A stretch of DNA of 64,000 nucleotides from PALSA-1296 sp037143335 (lineage in GTDB: Bacteria; Bacteroidota; Ignavibacteria; Palsa-1295): contig JBAWZA010000013.1 of NCBI GenBank assembly GCA_037143335.1, forward strand, positions 25,367 to 89,366, given 5' to 3'. Below are positions 8,312-16,025 of the stretch, one piece after another; the stretch's first letter is position 1; the number at the start of each line of letters is the position of its first letter. The notes under the pieces are model-generated. The model was not told where the DNA came from, did not search any database, and saw only the letters and a list, made by a program, of their open reading frames with translations. Both the position numbers and the translations under genes were made by a program.

Positions 8312-8390
8312 GTCATTTCAAACGAATGTGAGAAATCGTTATTCCAGAAAAAATTGAGGCATAACGATTTCTCCCGTTGGTCGAAATGAC
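8312..8390. repeat. REP-like long imperfect palindrome
   Basis: The outer arms GTCATTTC (8312-8319) and GAAATGAC (8383-8390) pair, and the inner 13-mer GAGAAATCGTTAT (8330-8342) pairs perfectly with 8361-8373 across an 18-base loop. The minus strand reads GTCATTTCGACCAACGGGAG, a sequence style I recall from repetitive extragenic palindromes in Bacteroidota genomes. It lies downstream of nusG, where it could also end the secE-nusG transcript. Confidence 0.6.
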
Positions 8391-8439
8391 CAAGGGGGTA
8401 TTTTGATTAAAGAGATTGGGAATGGGGAGGCTCTACGAC

Positions 8440-8991
8440 TTATTCAGGCTCGACTTGACCGTAATCAAGTTCAACCGGGGTTTTTCTGCCAAAAATCGAG
8501 ACCTCAACTTTGAGCTTTTGCTTGTCGTCGTTGATTTCTTTGATCTGTGCTTGGAATCCATTGAACGGTCCGTCAATAACCTTCACAGGCTGTCCGAGGA
8601 AGTAGCGAACTTCTGGCGATTCGGTATCTTTCTTCTCTTCGACCTTTCCCAAGATACGGCGCATCTCATCAGCTTGAAGCGCAGTTGGGCGATCTTTGGA
8701 TGGACCTACAAAGCTCACGACACTTGGAATCGAAAGGATAATATCCACGATCTTCTTATCAATCGAAGCTTCGAGCAAGATATATCCAGGAAGGAAACTC
8801 TTGGATTTTACTTTTTTCTTGCCGTCGCGAACTTCAAAAACTTTTTCGTTAGGGATCACGACTTCCAATACGCGGTCAGCTAGCCCACGACGATTCATCT
8901 CATCTAAGATGTATGCCTTAACCTTGTTCTCATGTCCGGTAAAGCACCTAAGTGCATACCATTTCATTGTGGTGGCTTGTACTTCGCTCAT
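8440..8991 (-). CDS. nusG: Transcription termination/antitermination protein NusG
   Basis: This is the universal elongation factor (Spt5 homologue) that binds RNA polymerase and couples it to Rho or the ribosome. It has 183 residues. The NGN domain starts at about residue 9 (MKWYALRCFTGHENKVKAYI) and contains KSKSFLPGYILLEA and VGPSKDRPTAL. The KOW domain is at the C terminus (PVKVIDGPFNGFQAQIKEI). MKWYAL at residue 9 could also be the true start. It follows secE by 17 bases as usual, but rplK, rplA and rpoBC do not follow; rplJ-rplL lie 50 kb away. Confidence 0.97.
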   Translation of the reverse strand: MSEVQATTMKWYALRCFTGHENKVKAYILDEMNRRGLADRVLEVVIPNEKVFEVRDGKKKVKSKSFLPGYILLEASIDKKIVDIILSIPSVVSFVGPSKDRPTALQADEMRRILGKVEEKKDTESPEVRYFLGQPVKVIDGPFNGFQAQIKEINDDKQKLKVEVSIFGRKTPVELDYGQVEPE

Positions 8992-9008
8992 GGGTTTACG
9001 TGGGTATC

Positions 9009-9245
9009 TTAGATTGAATAGACAAGGCGAAGGACGACTTCAAAAATCTTATCCACGCCAAAGACAAATACGGAAAAGATAGCACATAAAGCGAGCGTGA
9101 CAATGGTCGCATCAATGAGCGATTCTCTCGAAGGCCAGGTGACCTTCTTCATTTCTTTGTTGACATCCGCAAAAAATCCGACGACTCTATCCTTCACGCT
9201 TTTGCGCTCCGGAGCTGCCTGTGTGGTTACGAGTGTATCTGCCAT
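9009..9245 (-). CDS. secE: Preprotein translocase subunit SecE
   Basis: This 78-residue single-span subunit clamps SecY in the inner-membrane translocon. The conserved amphipathic stretch is FADVNKEMKKVTWPSRESL, followed by one transmembrane segment (ATIVTLALCAIFSVFVFGV). The frame is open further upstream into tRNA-Trp, but ATG 9245 gives a normal N terminus (MADTLVTTQ). It lies between tRNA-Trp and nusG, the classic order. Confidence 0.95.
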   Translation of the reverse strand: MADTLVTTQAAPERKSVKDRVVGFFADVNKEMKKVTWPSRESLIDATIVTLALCAIFSVFVFGVDKIFEVVLRLVYSI

Positions 9246-9344
9246 AATTCTCTTTTTTTGAGCGTAATGCTCTCTCTGGTCAACGGTAAAATTCGATTTT
9301 TGTAAACTCGCCCTTTCCAGAGCGATAATTACTTTTTTTATTTG

Positions 9345-9417
9345 CACGTCAGGAGGGAATCGAACCCCCAACCAACGGTTTTGGAGACCGCTACTCTACC
9401 AATTGAGCTACTGACGT
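9345..9417 (-). tRNA. tRNA-Trp (CCA)
   Basis: A 73-base cloverleaf: acceptor ACGTCAG/CTGACGT, T-loop GGTTCGATTCC, anticodon loop CTCCAAA with CCA at 9382-9384. The 3' CCA is not encoded. Located just upstream of secE. Confidence 0.95.
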
Positions 9418-9430
9418 AAGTCTTCTCCCC

Positions 9431-9477
9431 CGTAGCCGCAGGCTTCTCGCTTGCGAGTCTCCTTCACGCAGGCTACG
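9431..9477. repeat. Nested intergenic palindrome between tRNA-Trp and rpmG
   Basis: Outer arms CGTAGCC (9431-9437) and GGCTACG (9471-9477) enclose a second hairpin, CTCGC-TT-GCGAG (9446-9457). The 14-mer GTAGCCGCAGGCTT at 9432-9445 recurs at 10314-10327. Probably a short interspersed repeat. Confidence 0.55.
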
Positions 9478-9497
9478 AATACGGTAACGAGTAAAAT

Positions 9498-9647
9498 TTA
9501 TTTCGTTTCTTTGTGGATCGTACGCTTCTTATCGCGTGGGCAGAATTTGGTATATTCTACACGACCAGATTGCTTGCGCTTATTTTTCGTTGTCGAATAA
9601 TTGCGCTCTTTGCATTCGGTGCACTCTAACGTTATAATGTCTCTCAT
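9498..9647 (-). CDS. rpmG: 50S ribosomal protein L33
   Basis: This is a 49-residue large-subunit protein: MRDIITLECTECKERNY, then the basic STTKNKRKQSGR, then EYTKFCPRDKK and RTIHKETK. It keeps the first zinc knuckle (C9 and C12) but in the second CxxC position reads CPRD, so three of the four cysteines of the zinc-binding form remain. It lies between tRNA-Gly and tRNA-Trp, the position where rpmG often sits before secE. Confidence 0.95.
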   Translation of the reverse strand: MRDIITLECTECKERNYSTTKNKRKQSGRVEYTKFCPRDKKRTIHKETK

Positions 9648-9721
9648 ATTCGTCTATAAATAAAATCGTTTGTTTCACACATCGCTTCGGCCACCGGTCG
9701 TTGCAACGAAAATCACTGTAG

Positions 9722-9794
9722 AGCGGGAGACGGGACTCGAACCCGCGACCAACAGCTTGGAAGGCTGTGACTCTACCAACTGAGTTACTCCCGC
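9722..9794 (-). tRNA. tRNA-Gly (TCC)
   Basis: A 73-base cloverleaf: acceptor GCGGGAG/CTCCCGC, T-loop GGTTCGAGTCC, anticodon loop CTTCCAA giving TCC. CCA not encoded. Confidence 0.95.
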
Positions 9795-9820
9795 ACAAAA
9801 AACTTTTCTCACGCACTCCG

Positions 9821-9893
9821 AGCTCACGATCGGGATTGAACCGACGACCTCGTCCTTACCAAGGACGTGCTCTACCAACTGAGCTACGTGAGC
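9821..9893 (-). tRNA. tRNA-Thr (GGT)
   Basis: A 73-base cloverleaf: acceptor GCTCACG/CGTGAGC, T-loop GGTTCAATCC, anticodon loop TTGGTAA giving GGT. CCA not encoded. Confidence 0.94.
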
Positions 9894-9963
9894 ATTCGAA
9901 AATTGAGGATGGAGAATGAATTCTATTTTGCAATGTTCAACTCTCCATTTTCAATATCTCAAG

Positions 9964-10045
9964 TGGGCAGGGAAGGATTCGAACCTTCGTAGACTTCGTC
10001 AGCAGATTTACAGTCTGCCCTCGTTGACCGCTTGAGTACCTACCC
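9964..10045 (-). tRNA. tRNA-Tyr (GTA)
   Basis: An 82-base class II tRNA with a long variable arm (GCTGACGAAGTC): acceptor GGGTAGG/CCTGCCC with one G-U pair, anticodon loop CTGTAAA giving GTA. CCA not encoded. Confidence 0.94.
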
Positions 10046-10084
10046 TATAGTAATTGGCTCAATAATAACGAATTCGCCATGCAA

Positions 10085-10100
10085 GACCACCATGGTGGTC
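10085..10100. repeat. 16-bp perfect palindrome between tRNA genes
   Basis: GACCACCATGGTGGTC is fully self-complementary and lies between tRNA-Tyr and tRNA-Thr(TGT), 30 bases from the latter. It could be a processing hairpin or an operator. Confidence 0.4.
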
Positions 10101-10129
10101 CTGCGACAGCGTTTTCGCAATTAATATGG

Positions 10130-10202
10130 AGCCGGCAGACGGACTCGAACCGACGACCTGCTGATTACAAATCAGCTGCTCTACCAACTGAGCTATGCCG
10201 GC
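10130..10202 (-). tRNA. tRNA-Thr (TGT)
   Basis: A 73-base cloverleaf: acceptor GCCGGCA/TGCCGGC, T-loop GGTTCGAGTCC, anticodon loop TTTGTAA giving TGT. First tRNA of the cluster Thr-Tyr-Thr-Gly-(rpmG)-Trp. Confidence 0.95.
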
Positions 10203-10311
10203 ACAAAAAATCAAATTCTCTCCCGCCGAAATGGCGAAAGAGAATTTAGCGGGGTAATAAGGATTTTGAGGGAATAATGGTTCCAATAAACGCTCTATAT
10301 TGTTTAATCGA

Positions 10312-10332
10312 GGGTAGCCGCAGGCTTTACCC
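10312..10332. repeat. Second copy of the GTAGCCGCAGGCTT palindrome
   Basis: GGGTA (10312-10316) pairs with TACCC (10328-10332) around GCC-GCA-GGC. It shares a 14-mer with the repeat at 9431-9477. Confidence 0.45.
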
Positions 10333-10366
10333 TGCAACCAGTTGGTTGGGGATTGTTAGTGGCTAA

Positions 10367-11089
10367 TTACTCCGTATCAAACAGATTATACTTTATGATG
10401 CACCGGATAGCACTAAACCCATCTTTCCAGCCGATTTTTTTGCCTTCGGCATAGGTGCGTCCGTTATAGGATATGCCTACTTCGAAAATTCGGATATTTT
10501 CTGTTTTGGATAGCTGTGCAAGTTTCGCTGTGATCTCTGGCTCAAAGCCAAATCGCTTTTCTTTTAGTTGCAACCTCTTGAGGATCGGCAGACGGATTGC
10601 TTTGTAGCATGTTTCCATATCCGTTAAGTTCAGATTGCTCATCATGTTCGAGAGCCTCGTGAGGAATTGATTGCCGACCGAGTGCCAATAGTAGAGCACG
10701 CGGTGAGCTTCGCCTCCGACAAACCGTGAGCCAAACACCACGTCGGCTTTATTCTCAATGATTGGTCGCAACAGTTTCGGAAATTCCTGTGGATCGTATT
10801 CAAGGTCAGCATCTTGCACAACTGCGATATCGCCAGTAGCGGCGGCAAAGCCCGTATGCAATGCCGCCCCTTTGCCTTGATTGCGCTCGTGCGAAAATAT
10901 TTTGACTTGAGGATGATTGCGAAAAATTTCGAGAGATGCCAACGTCTTATCACTCGAGGCATCATTGACAATGATGAGTTCGGTTTCGAGTCCCATCCCT
11001 GAAAGGTCAACACTCAAAACAGTTCGCACCAATTCTTGAACGGAACGCTCTTCGTTGTAAACCGGGATAATTACGGATAATAATTTCAT
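10367..11089 (-). CDS. Family 2 glycosyltransferase, DPM1-like
   Basis: This 240-residue protein has a GT-A fold of the polyprenyl-phosphate sugar transferase type, which moves a sugar from a nucleotide donor to a lipid phosphate at the inner face of the membrane. Seen: SVIIPVYNEE at 5-14, IIVNDASSDKT at 39-49, the metal-binding DAD at 93-95 in VVQDADLEYDP, and FGSRFVGGEAHR. No C-terminal membrane segment is present. It lies downstream of two YfhO-like membrane proteins that would use a lipid-linked sugar, so it may charge their donor (inference). Confidence 0.88.
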   Translation of the reverse strand: MKLLSVIIPVYNEERSVQELVRTVLSVDLSGMGLETELIIVNDASSDKTLASLEIFRNHPQVKIFSHERNQGKGAALHTGFAAATGDIAVVQDADLEYDPQEFPKLLRPIIENKADVVFGSRFVGGEAHRVLYYWHSVGNQFLTRLSNMMSNLNLTDMETCYKAIRLPILKRLQLKEKRFGFEPEITAKLAQLSKTENIRIFEVGISYNGRTYAEGKKIGWKDGFSAIRCIIKYNLFDTE

Positions 11090-11161
11090 GTGTGTAACGG
11101 GGATAAACAGCGAGCGTGGAAGTTCTGTTGCCCAAGGGGCACTTCAGGTGCCAGATTGGAA

Positions 11162-13585
11162 TTACGCTTTTGTTTTCTTCGATCTCTGTGAAAGCAGTGC
11201 AATAATGCAGCCGATGATTGAGCTAAAAGTTATCTGCATACCCAAAGCAAAAGTTGCTGGTTGAAATTGGAATTCAACTTTAGCATTCCCCGCTGGCACT
11301 ATGATTGCTTGTTGTGCGTAATTCGCTCGATAGATTTTTGTCTCAATGTCATTGACGTAACATTTCCATCCAGGGTAGTAGGTGTCGGTGAAGATGAGAT
11401 AACAGACTGAATCAGTTCGCATTGAAATCAGAATATTTTCAGGCTCTGATTTTTCTACCGTGAGATGTGCATTCGTATAATCTCCATGCAATATCGAATC
11501 ACCCTCATTCAATAGGAGACTTGCACCGAGGTTTGAGGTGTCAAGTAATCCTGAGTAAAGCAAAGTATCGGATTTGACGACAGTTGCATTAGATGCGAAA
11601 TAGAATCGCGGCTTGTAGAAGCTGTTTTCGTAGATGTGCATTCCTCCATCTTCAAAGACTAACTTTGCATCTGATGAAGCAATGCTCCTCGATTTGGTGA
11701 CGATATATTTTACACTTGCCAGACCTAACAATCGTAAATTTATGGAGTCCTTCGGAACGTGTCGTTTGTAAAAGACGGACATCGAAGCTGGTGTCAGACT
11801 TTCGAACGCATGAAGATCGGAGATATGAAAGATGTTCGCGGAGTTGGCCACAAGAATCATTTTATCAACACGATCATCAGCCCACACTACGTAACGTGTG
11901 TCTGCCGAATGTGTTTGTAAAAAATTTACGATTGAATTAGTCGGATAAATTGGGAAAGTCGTTTTGTCAAGTAATGGAAACCATGACCAGATGAATACAA
12001 GAAGTTGAATGCTGGTAGAAACGCAGACAATCAGAAGGAGTCGCTTTTGTGAAATAGAATTCTTGTAGTAAAGCCGGATAGCTACAAGAATGGGAATTGC
12101 TGCAACAATCGGAATCCAAAGTTCAAGGCTCCACAGAGAGTAGTAGTGCAGTGTCTTCTCGACCCTGCCAGTCATCCAACTTTCATTGCCAATGCCGAAC
12201 GACGATTCCTTGATCTTCGAGGTAACCATCGTCGTTAACTTCTGCGATAGTGTGTCATGAAAAAATATTACGGCAGTGCAGATTCCTACAAGTCCGATGA
12301 TGAAGGATGCAAATACTATATTGATTCGATTGACGATATTTCTGCGCGCGTTGCGAAATGTTTCGCTCCCGATAAACTGCTGAAACATCACTGCACCAAT
12401 TACGCTCAGCGAAAAACTTGCAACGATGAAGTAGCGATGATAGAGAACCGAGTAGAGGGGAGTGAAAATCGGCGATGCAATTGATAAAATTGCAAGAATA
12501 ATAAATGGCCGAAGCTCGCGATTCTTCCAAAAACTAAAACAGCCCCACACTCCAAACAGGGTTGGAAGAAATGTGAGCGCACCGTTGAAATTGATAACAT
12601 CTGCTCCCGCGATATTCTTGAGTCCGAAAATTTGCGGTCCGCCAGCGAGTCCGGGGAAAAAGAAAATAGAGAGAAGGGGAATTGAAAGTAATCGCTGAAC
12701 GATTGAGTATCCTTGATAGACAGATGAGGAGTTCAGAGAGCCACCGTGAAATAGAACAGTATAAAATAATTCGCCCACAGGCAACCACATGAATGCTGAT
12801 AGTGCGAACGACCAAACGCCTACTACAATAAGAAGCAATATTCGCTTCGCAAGGGACTTTGGATTCGCTGATGGGGAGAAGAAAAATAATACTGCTACGA
12901 TTATCGCAGCAAAAAAGCTTGTCTGAAAATTTCCGCCTAAGAATGACAGTGCAAGAAAAATCGCTGTGAAGTACAGGTTCTTCCTACCGTTACCGTCGAA
13001 GTACCGAAAGATCATAAGCACAGAATACGGCATCCAACAAAACGCAGCGATAATCCAGCGATACTCAGCATTCGTAATAAATAAACTGTTGAGCATGTAG
13101 GCCGAAGAAAATATTGCAGCAATCATCGGCGAAATTTTGAAATGCTTCAGTAGCAACACCATCCCAAACCCAGCAATGAGAAGTTCAAGCAGGGTTTGTA
13201 TGAGGATGGTATCGGCGGCGCTAAAGATGAGCAACAGAAAATTCAGCGGGTCATAATTATTCGCCATCGTCTCGGCATACTGTGGGTAGCCACCGAGGAT
13301 GTAGGGGTTCCAATACGATAGTCTTCCGCGTTGAAGCGCTTCTTGAGTTTGAATCTTATAAGGATAAGTTTGCAAGAGTCCGTCGGCAAGATAGTGGTTC
13401 TCGGCTTGTGGTGTGCCGTAGTGTCCACTGTAAGGAAGCGTCATCGTATCAATCATGTCCGATGGCAGGAAAGTCCGACCACCGAAAATGTAAGGATAAA
13501 AAGCTACGAGCAACAGCCCGACCAAGAATGCCGTCAGCTTAAGTAGCGGATAGTTTTGAGTATTATTCGCTTCGCTTTTTGTCAC
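11162..13585 (-). CDS. YfhO-family multi-spanning membrane protein (copy 2)
   Basis: This 807-residue integral membrane protein has an N-terminal hydrophobic helix (LTAFLVGLLLVAFYPYIFGG), a loop with FLPSDMIDT and SYWNPYILGGYPQYAE, then about a dozen membrane segments and a periplasmic C-terminal domain with TYYPGWKCYV at about 736-744. These are marks of the YfhO/GT-C-like family, some members of which help glycosylate lipoteichoic acid or cell-surface polymers using polyprenyl-phosphate sugars. The start is GTG at 13585, overlapping the stop of the upstream paralogue by 23 bases, so the two are likely coupled. Substrate unknown. Confidence 0.85.
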   Translation of the reverse strand: MTKSEANNTQNYPLLKLTAFLVGLLLVAFYPYIFGGRTFLPSDMIDTMTLPYSGHYGTPQAENHYLADGLLQTYPYKIQTQEALQRGRLSYWNPYILGGYPQYAETMANNYDPLNFLLLIFSAADTILIQTLLELLIAGFGMVLLLKHFKISPMIAAIFSSAYMLNSLFITNAEYRWIIAAFCWMPYSVLMIFRYFDGNGRKNLYFTAIFLALSFLGGNFQTSFFAAIIVAVLFFFSPSANPKSLAKRILLLIVVGVWSFALSAFMWLPVGELFYTVLFHGGSLNSSSVYQGYSIVQRLLSIPLLSIFFFPGLAGGPQIFGLKNIAGADVINFNGALTFLPTLFGVWGCFSFWKNRELRPFIILAILSIASPIFTPLYSVLYHRYFIVASFSLSVIGAVMFQQFIGSETFRNARRNIVNRINIVFASFIIGLVGICTAVIFFHDTLSQKLTTMVTSKIKESSFGIGNESWMTGRVEKTLHYYSLWSLELWIPIVAAIPILVAIRLYYKNSISQKRLLLIVCVSTSIQLLVFIWSWFPLLDKTTFPIYPTNSIVNFLQTHSADTRYVVWADDRVDKMILVANSANIFHISDLHAFESLTPASMSVFYKRHVPKDSINLRLLGLASVKYIVTKSRSIASSDAKLVFEDGGMHIYENSFYKPRFYFASNATVVKSDTLLYSGLLDTSNLGASLLLNEGDSILHGDYTNAHLTVEKSEPENILISMRTDSVCYLIFTDTYYPGWKCYVNDIETKIYRANYAQQAIIVPAGNAKVEFQFQPATFALGMQITFSSIIGCIIALLSQRSKKTKA

Positions 13586-16025
13586 CGTTGAAACTTCTCC
13601 CTGATCTGAATTTCAGAAAAAACAATGCAATAATGAATAACGAAATGCTTACCAAACTCACTTGCACGCCAGCTTTGTAAATTGGTGGATCAAAAATGAA
13701 AACGATGTTTGATTCACCCGCTTTTAATGGCACACCCCTCATGCAATAATTTGTTTCGTAAATTTTCGTCTCAACTCCGTTCACTCTGCACATCCAACCT
13801 GGATAATATGTGTCGGTAAGGACGAGGACGCATGGAGAAGAGTTTGTAGCGTGTAACGAAATTTCGTTATCAGAGGCATGCACGATCTGCACATCGTCAG
13901 CGCCCGCAGTCAAGACATTTCCATACGTAGGTGCATCGCTAACATTGAATAATGCAGTTGAACCATCGAAGCGATCATCAAGTAAGTTCTGCAATACTGA
14001 GCTGTCGTTCGGTAACACTTTTGTTTGGTAGCAAAGATAAGCTCGCGGTTTGCAAAACATATTCTCGTAGATCGTCATCCCATCAGACGTAAACTCTCGT
14101 CGTAGATATGTTGTATCTACTGGGTGTTTATTGATGAGGATATGCTTCACATTCATTAACCCTAATAACCTTAGATTCACTGTGTCTGGTCTTGAATGAG
14201 CATCTGAGACAAGTAGCATCGAACGATTGGTTATGCTTTCATAACCATGATAATCAAATATGTCATAAACGTTCGAAGCATTTGATGTGAAGAGATATGG
14301 GTCACTCTTTAAATCGCGCCAAGTTGAATACTTGCTATGTGTAGTATCACGTTGTAGGAAATCTGTGATTTCATTCTTCGGATAAATCGGAAATTGTTTC
14401 TGATCAATTGCAGGCAACCAGCCTGATGTAAATGCGATTAATTCAGCTGAAGTCGTGACGCCGAGAATAAGGAGTAATTTTGACCGAGTTAATTTCTCTC
14501 GCTTGAAGAGATTTAGTGAAAGTAGCGAGATGAATGCTCCCAAAAGTGGAACCCACAGCATAATTGAGAATGAAGAATAATATTGAAGCGTCTTTTCAAC
14601 CCGTCCGAGCATCCACGATTCATTATCTGTTCCAAAAGCAGAACTTGCAATGCCGGGCGCAATCAGCAACGTTAGTTTCTTCTGTGCAAGATCATGATTC
14701 ATTGATAAAAATATCCAAATACCGACGACTGCGATCACCAGCGCGTCGAATGAATATTGTAGGATGCGAAAATACTTTGTAAACCAAGTTGAGTTAAAAG
14801 ATTCGCGTAAGAGCGATTCTAATGTTGCAGCTCCGATAACTGCGAACGCGAACGAAGCAACAATAAAAAAGCGGTGATAAAGAAAAGCGAAAAGTGGAGT
14901 TGCAATTGGCAGTAACACCCCACAAGCCGCAATAACAATAAATGGGCGAACAGTTTTATTCTTCCAGAGATAGAAGCATCCGAAGAGTGCAAACACAATC
15001 GGAATGAAACCAATAGCGCCGTTAAAATACATGACATCAAGCCCGACAATTTTGCGAAGGTTATATGACTGCGCACTTCCTGGCAGTCCTGGGAGTGCAA
15101 AGGTGATGAGAAACATTGGTATCGAGATCAGTCGCTGAATCAGTGTGTAGTCAACCCCTGCGTACGAAGCATTAAACCTTCCGCCATGGAAGAGTGCATG
15201 AAAAAATAATTCAAGACTCGGAAACCACATGATCGCTGAGAGTGCGAAGGCGGCAACTCCGATAAATGCGACTGATCGTAATCGTACAAGGAATGCGGGC
15301 TTAGCTCCAGCATTCGGATACATCAAAAAGATGATTACGAGTATGAATGCTGCATAGAATGCTGTTTGGAATGTACCTCCAAAAAAAAGTAGAGCGAGGA
15401 AGAGAGAAGCGTGAAGCAAATCAGAAAATCGTTTGTGTGAAAAATATCTCATGCTCATCAACACGACAAACGGCATCCAACACATCGCTGCAAGAATGGA
15501 GCGATTATGCGCGGTCGTGATAAAGAGGCCATTGAGCATGTAGCCAACCGAGAAAATAAAATTTACTCCGCGCGATACGCCGACGAATCGGAGCAAATAA
15601 ATCATCCCGATACCCGCAATAAGCAATTCAAGAATTGTTTGCCAATGGATTACCGTAACTGGATCAAACCAGAGGAGCAAGATATTGAGGGGATCAAAAT
15701 TATTTGCTAATGATTCGGCATACTGTGGATAGCCGCCCAAAATGTGAGGATTCCAGTACGCTAGCTCCCCGTTACGTAGTCCCTGTTGAGTGAGTAATTT
15801 ATAAGGATAAGTCTGCGCAAGTCCATCGAAGATATAATGATTTTGTACTTGGGGAGGAGTAAATTCCGATTTGTACGGAGCAGTGAGCGTATCAAAAAGA
15901 TCGGAAGGAAGAAATGTTTTATCTCCAAAAATATATGGAAAGAAAGCAATGCCAAGAACAACCACCAAAGCGGCATGAAGCCACCAAACCTTATACCGTT
16001 GGAATTGAAGGGCAGAGCTGATCAC
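13563..16025 (-). CDS. YfhO-family multi-spanning membrane protein (copy 1)
   Basis: An 820-residue paralogue of the downstream protein with the same plan: a first membrane helix ending FFPYIFGDKTFLPSD, then LAYWNPHILGGYPQYAE, many membrane segments, and TYYPGWMCRV at about 739-748 before a last membrane helix and basic tail. The two share matching segments along their whole length and arose by tandem duplication. It overlaps accC by 4 bases and sits in the yqeY-cvpA-mutS2-accC run. Likely a polyprenyl-phosphate-sugar-dependent surface glycosyltransferase or flippase-like protein (family-based inference). Confidence 0.85.
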   Translation of the reverse strand: MISSALQFQRYKVWWLHAALVVVLGIAFFPYIFGDKTFLPSDLFDTLTAPYKSEFTPPQVQNHYIFDGLAQTYPYKLLTQQGLRNGELAYWNPHILGGYPQYAESLANNFDPLNILLLWFDPVTVIHWQTILELLIAGIGMIYLLRFVGVSRGVNFIFSVGYMLNGLFITTAHNRSILAAMCWMPFVVLMSMRYFSHKRFSDLLHASLFLALLFFGGTFQTAFYAAFILVIIFLMYPNAGAKPAFLVRLRSVAFIGVAAFALSAIMWFPSLELFFHALFHGGRFNASYAGVDYTLIQRLISIPMFLITFALPGLPGSAQSYNLRKIVGLDVMYFNGAIGFIPIVFALFGCFYLWKNKTVRPFIVIAACGVLLPIATPLFAFLYHRFFIVASFAFAVIGAATLESLLRESFNSTWFTKYFRILQYSFDALVIAVVGIWIFLSMNHDLAQKKLTLLIAPGIASSAFGTDNESWMLGRVEKTLQYYSSFSIMLWVPLLGAFISLLSLNLFKREKLTRSKLLLILGVTTSAELIAFTSGWLPAIDQKQFPIYPKNEITDFLQRDTTHSKYSTWRDLKSDPYLFTSNASNVYDIFDYHGYESITNRSMLLVSDAHSRPDTVNLRLLGLMNVKHILINKHPVDTTYLRREFTSDGMTIYENMFCKPRAYLCYQTKVLPNDSSVLQNLLDDRFDGSTALFNVSDAPTYGNVLTAGADDVQIVHASDNEISLHATNSSPCVLVLTDTYYPGWMCRVNGVETKIYETNYCMRGVPLKAGESNIVFIFDPPIYKAGVQVSLVSISLFIIALFFLKFRSGRSFNGDKKRSE

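Larger units (their letters stand above)
7935..8439. other. 505-base intergenic region with hairpins and palindromes
   Basis: This stretch lies between the propeller-like gene and nusG. It holds a TATATTTG box on the minus strand, a GC-rich hairpin, a 14-codon reading frame with a strong Shine-Dalgarno, and a long imperfect palindrome of REP type, each listed separately. No protein-length gene was seen. Confidence 0.7.

Noticed and set aside
9894..9960. Imperfect inverted repeat between tRNA-Thr and tRNA-Tyr
   Set aside because: TTGAGGATGGAGA and TCTCCATTTTCAA pair only loosely and are AT-rich; not distinct enough to list as a repeat.
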